Assembly (NCBI GenBank): GCA_027056215.1
Contig: JALULO010000175.1
Span: 1 to 8,836 of the forward strand
Origin: Campylobacterales bacterium
Lineage (GTDB): Bacteria; Campylobacterota; Campylobacteria; Campylobacterales; QNZT01
Direction: 5' to 3'
Length of the DNA stretch: 8,836 nucleotides
Part shown: one piece after another, positions 6,443 to 8,836 of the stretch
How positions within the stretch are numbered: position 1 is the stretch's first letter
Layout of the letters: the number at the start of each line of letters is the position of its first letter
The notes under the pieces: generated by a model
Databases searched by the model: none
What the model saw: only the letters and a program-made list of their open reading frames with translations
Told to the model about the DNA's origin: nothing
Program-made: the position numbers and the translations under genes

Positions 6443-7576
6443 ATGACCAATAAAAATATACAACTATCCCTCCTGATGATTGCAACTTTGGGTATCATGT
6501 CTGGTATCACGATCGTCTCTTCATTGCCACTGATCAGCCACACTTTTTCAAATATCCCACACATTGAGTTTCTTTCTAAACTTATGCTAACGATTCCTTC
6601 CATCGTCATCGCTCTTTTTTCACCATTTGCAGGACATATTATAGACAAAAGGGGTCGTTTAAAACCTCTTTACATAGGCATATTTCTTTTTATACTTGGT
6701 GGCAGTTCTGGATTTTATTTACATAATTTTTATATCATCCTTGTAGGACGTGCTATACTTGGATTGGGAGTTTCACTGATTATGACAAGTTCTACGGCAC
6801 TTATTGGTGATTATTTTACAGAAGAAACACGCCATAAGTTCATGTCAAAACAGGGTATGGTTGTTGCACTTGGAGGGATTGTTTTTATCACTTCTGGAGG
6901 TTTGTTGGCACAGGTCAATTGGTCTTACCCTTTTGCTATTTATTTGATTCCTATTATATTTTTACCTTTTTTATGGAAGTCACTTTATGAACCCAAAAAA
7001 CACATACATACACAAGCACTAGAAGTAGAGACAAAACTTTTACCTGTTTATTTTACAGCTTTTTTTGTCATGGTACTTTTTTATATGTTACCTACCCAAT
7101 TTCCCTACCTCATCGTCAATACACTTGGTGGAAAACCACAAACTATCGGATTTGTCATCGCTACAGCCATGACTTTCAATGCACTCACTTCCATGCAATA
7201 CGCTAAAATAAAAACAAGATTTTCATATATGCAAATCTATTCTGCTACTTTTGCACTCTTCGCGCTTGGGTTATGTATCATTTCCCAAGCATCTAGTATC
7301 TCTGAACTCTTTTTTGCAACTGCGCCTATCGGTATGGGATTTGGACTTTTGTTGGTCAATACCAATGCATGGTTTCTTTCACGCGTACCTGCACATAAAA
7401 GAGGTAAAGCCTCAGGTATCCTGACTTCCAGCTTTTTTCTAGGACAGTTTGCTTCCCCTATTCTCTTCCAGCCTATCGTCTGGGCTTATGGTATACAAAG
7501 ATTATTTTTGATGGTATCATGTCTGGCTGTTTTAATTTCTATAATACTTTTTTTGACATATTACCGCACCGACTAA
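6443..7576 (+). CDS. MFS transporter, DHA1-type multidrug efflux-like
   Basis: This is a complete 377-residue major facilitator permease of the inner membrane with about 12 predicted helices. The loop between helices 2 and 3 carries a clear motif A, GHIIDKRGRLKPL (64-76), with its Asp and Arg residues. Helix 4 has the motif-B arginine in GRAILGLGVSLIM (102-114). Helix 5 has a glycine-rich GGIVFITSGGLLA (144-156) in the place of the antiporter motif C, without its usual Gly-Pro. This pattern fits proton-driven drug or small-molecule exporters of the DHA1 group, with substrate unknown. It follows the TetR gene in the same direction, a common regulator-pump pairing. No good ribosome binding site precedes ATG 6443, so translation may depend on coupling to upstream reading. 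It is distinct from the MFS fragment at the left edge. Confidence 0.9.
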   Translation: MTNKNIQLSLLMIATLGIMSGITIVSSLPLISHTFSNIPHIEFLSKLMLTIPSIVIALFSPFAGHIIDKRGRLKPLYIGIFLFILGGSSGFYLHNFYIILVGRAILGLGVSLIMTSSTALIGDYFTEETRHKFMSKQGMVVALGGIVFITSGGLLAQVNWSYPFAIYLIPIIFLPFLWKSLYEPKKHIHTQALEVETKLLPVYFTAFFVMVLFYMLPTQFPYLIVNTLGGKPQTIGFVIATAMTFNALTSMQYAKIKTRFSYMQIYSATFALFALGLCIISQASSISELFFATAPIGMGFGLLLVNTNAWFLSRVPAHKRGKASGILTSSFFLGQFASPILFQPIVWAYGIQRLFLMVSCLAVLISIILFLTYYRTD

Positions 7577-7619
7577 ATACTTAAAAGTTTGATGTCATCC
7601 TGAGATTAACAAAGAAAAT

Positions 7620-8836
7620 TCACACCAAAGAAACACTCTCTTTCCCCACAAACTCTTTCTCTTCGATCATAGTAACTGCCTGTTTTGCCATTTTATCGGT
7701 CTGAACGGCGATCTCTTTGGTTTGTTGTGTTACATGAGCATTTTCTTTGATTTGATCTGTTACTTTGGTGACACTGGTGTTTATTTTATCGATATCACTT
7801 AATTGCTCTTTTGATGCACGTTCTATCTCATGTATATAATTTATAGTATTTTCTATATTGCCGTTTAGCTTTTCATAACCGTCTATCATCTGACGTGCTA
7901 CATCTTTACCATCTATACTTTTTTCAGATGCTATTTCTACAAGTTCTTTAATCTGATGTGCCGCTTCAGCACTTTTGGCAGCAAGTTTTCTCACCTCTTG
8001 CGCAACGACAGCAAACCCTTTTCCTGATTCTCCTGCGGTTGCCGCTTCAACAGCTGCATTTAAAGAGAGGATATTGGTTTGGAAAGCGATTTGGTCAATC
8101 ACTGCGATAGCTTCATCTATAGCACTTACTTGTGTATTGATATCATTCATCGCCTCAACTGTTTGTAGAGCAAGATTTTCCCCTTTTGTTGCTGAAGATG
8201 TAACCTCAGTAGAGAGCTTTGACATATTTTGAACGTTATCACTATTGACAGAGATATTGTCTGTAATACTTGTTAGTGCTTTATTTACATCACTTAAGTA
8301 TGTTTCAGTCTTAACAGAAGAGGTATTTAATGATTCTACATTATTTAGCAATATATCACTACTTCGATTTAGTGTTAGACTACTGCTTTTACTCTCTATC
8401 AGCATATCTGTAATCACGGTTTTTAACTCATTAATATGTTTAACAAGATTATCAAATACCCCGTCTGGTTCGATATGGTCAAGCTTTAACTCTTCTTTGT
8501 AGTTATGCTTAGTATACTGTACTAAAACCGCATTGATATGTTCAAAATTCTTTTTTGTTGCGAGTAACATTTCATTGACATCATTTTTAAATTCGTTTAA
8601 AACAGAGCTTGATGTTTTAGCTGTAATAACATCACTATACCAACCTTTTTTAACACGTTTAATCGTTTTTTGCGCTTGTGCTATAAAAATCTGTTCTTGA
8701 ATGTGGTTGTCTTCGATAGATTGTAAATATTTGTTAAAATCTTCTGCCATCACACCTAGCTCATCATCCGTGTCAACATGAAGTCTTTTTTTCAAATCTC
8801 TATTTCCAGAAGAAAGTTCCCTAACAACTTGAATCA
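7620..8836 (-). CDS. Methyl-accepting chemotaxis protein, C-terminal part (N-terminus beyond window)
   Basis: The frame is open to the right edge, so the sensor and any membrane helices lie outside. A TTG at 8793-8795 is not a real start: the residues before it (VVRELSSGNRDL) continue directly into LKKRLHVDTDDELGVMAEDF, which is the end of a HAMP domain. A second HAMP-like segment follows (about 8400-8680, including KKGWYSDV and FDNLVKHINELKTVI). Then comes a long coiled coil with the highly conserved signalling tip IAFQTNILSLNAAVEAA followed by TAGESGKGFAVVAQEVRKLA (about 7980-8096), which binds CheA and CheW. The protein ends KESVSLV without the NWETF receptor-tether pentapeptide, as in many non-enteric receptors. 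It converges with the MFS gene, 43 nt apart, and has no evident link to the Lol-like operon. Ligand unknown. Confidence 0.95.
   Translation of the reverse strand, partial: IQVVRELSSGNRDLKKRLHVDTDDELGVMAEDFNKYLQSIEDNHIQEQIFIAQAQKTIKRVKKGWYSDVITAKTSSSVLNEFKNDVNEMLLATKKNFEHINAVLVQYTKHNYKEELKLDHIEPDGVFDNLVKHINELKTVITDMLIESKSSSLTLNRSSDILLNNVESLNTSSVKTETYLSDVNKALTSITDNISVNSDNVQNMSKLSTEVTSSATKGENLALQTVEAMNDINTQVSAIDEAIAVIDQIAFQTNILSLNAAVEAATAGESGKGFAVVAQEVRKLAAKSAEAAHQIKELVEIASEKSIDGKDVARQMIDGYEKLNGNIENTINYIHEIERASKEQLSDIDKINTSVTKVTDQIKENAHVTQQTKEIAVQTDKMAKQAVTMIEEKEFVGKESVSLV

Noticed and set aside
6444..6450. TGACCAA at the MFS start as a second TetR half-operator
   Set aside because: Only one arm is present (ATGACCA at 6443-6449) and it is explained by the coding sequence ATG ACC AAT; no matching TGGTCAT arm is nearby.
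7577..7619. Terminator between the convergent MFS and chemotaxis genes
   Set aside because: The 43-nt gap shows no GC-rich stem followed by a T-run on either strand.
8793..8795. TTG as the start of the chemotaxis protein
   Set aside because: The coding frame continues upstream to the window edge with HAMP-domain sequence, so the gene is truncated rather than starting here.

Overview
The window looks like chromosomal DNA from a member of the Campylobacterota (epsilonproteobacteria), perhaps a Sulfurimonas- or Sulfurovum-like free-living relative. This is inferred from the low-GC, A/T-rich codon use, tightly packed and overlapping genes, and the style of the chemoreceptor and transporters. I ran no database search, so the genus is a guess. 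No RNA genes, insertion sequences or CRISPR arrays were seen, and no gene-free stretch exceeds about 131 bases.

Layout, left to right. (1) Positions 1-645, minus strand: the N-terminal half of an MFS exporter that runs off the left edge. Its natural start is followed by an in-frame TAA at codon 6, so it may be broken. (2) Positions 687-5665, minus strand: a compact five-gene operon. In transcription order it encodes a periplasmic LolA-like carrier, two different LolC/LolE-type FtsX permeases, a LolD-type ATPase and an outer-membrane beta-barrel-like protein. Three of the four junctions overlap (8 nt, ATGA, ATGA) and the fourth is a gap of 6 to 9 nt. (3) Positions 5666-5796: a divergent control region with a near-consensus sigma-70 promoter facing the operon and a 16-bp inverted repeat at its predicted transcription start. 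(4) Positions 5797-7576, plus strand: a TetR-family repressor followed by a second MFS (DHA1-like) transporter. (5) Positions 7620-8836, minus strand: the C-terminal part of a methyl-accepting chemotaxis protein that runs off the right edge.

How the genes may work together. The operon encodes a part for every envelope compartment: ATPase (cytoplasm), two permeases (inner membrane), LolA-like carrier (periplasm) and beta-barrel (outer membrane). The simplest reading is a dedicated, inducible trans-envelope lipid or lipoprotein trafficking machine, parallel to the housekeeping Lol pathway. The divergent TetR protein probably represses it through the 16-bp operator. The flanking MFS genes suggest a wider efflux or envelope-stress locus. 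The cargo cannot be told from sequence. This operon is the most interesting part of the window.
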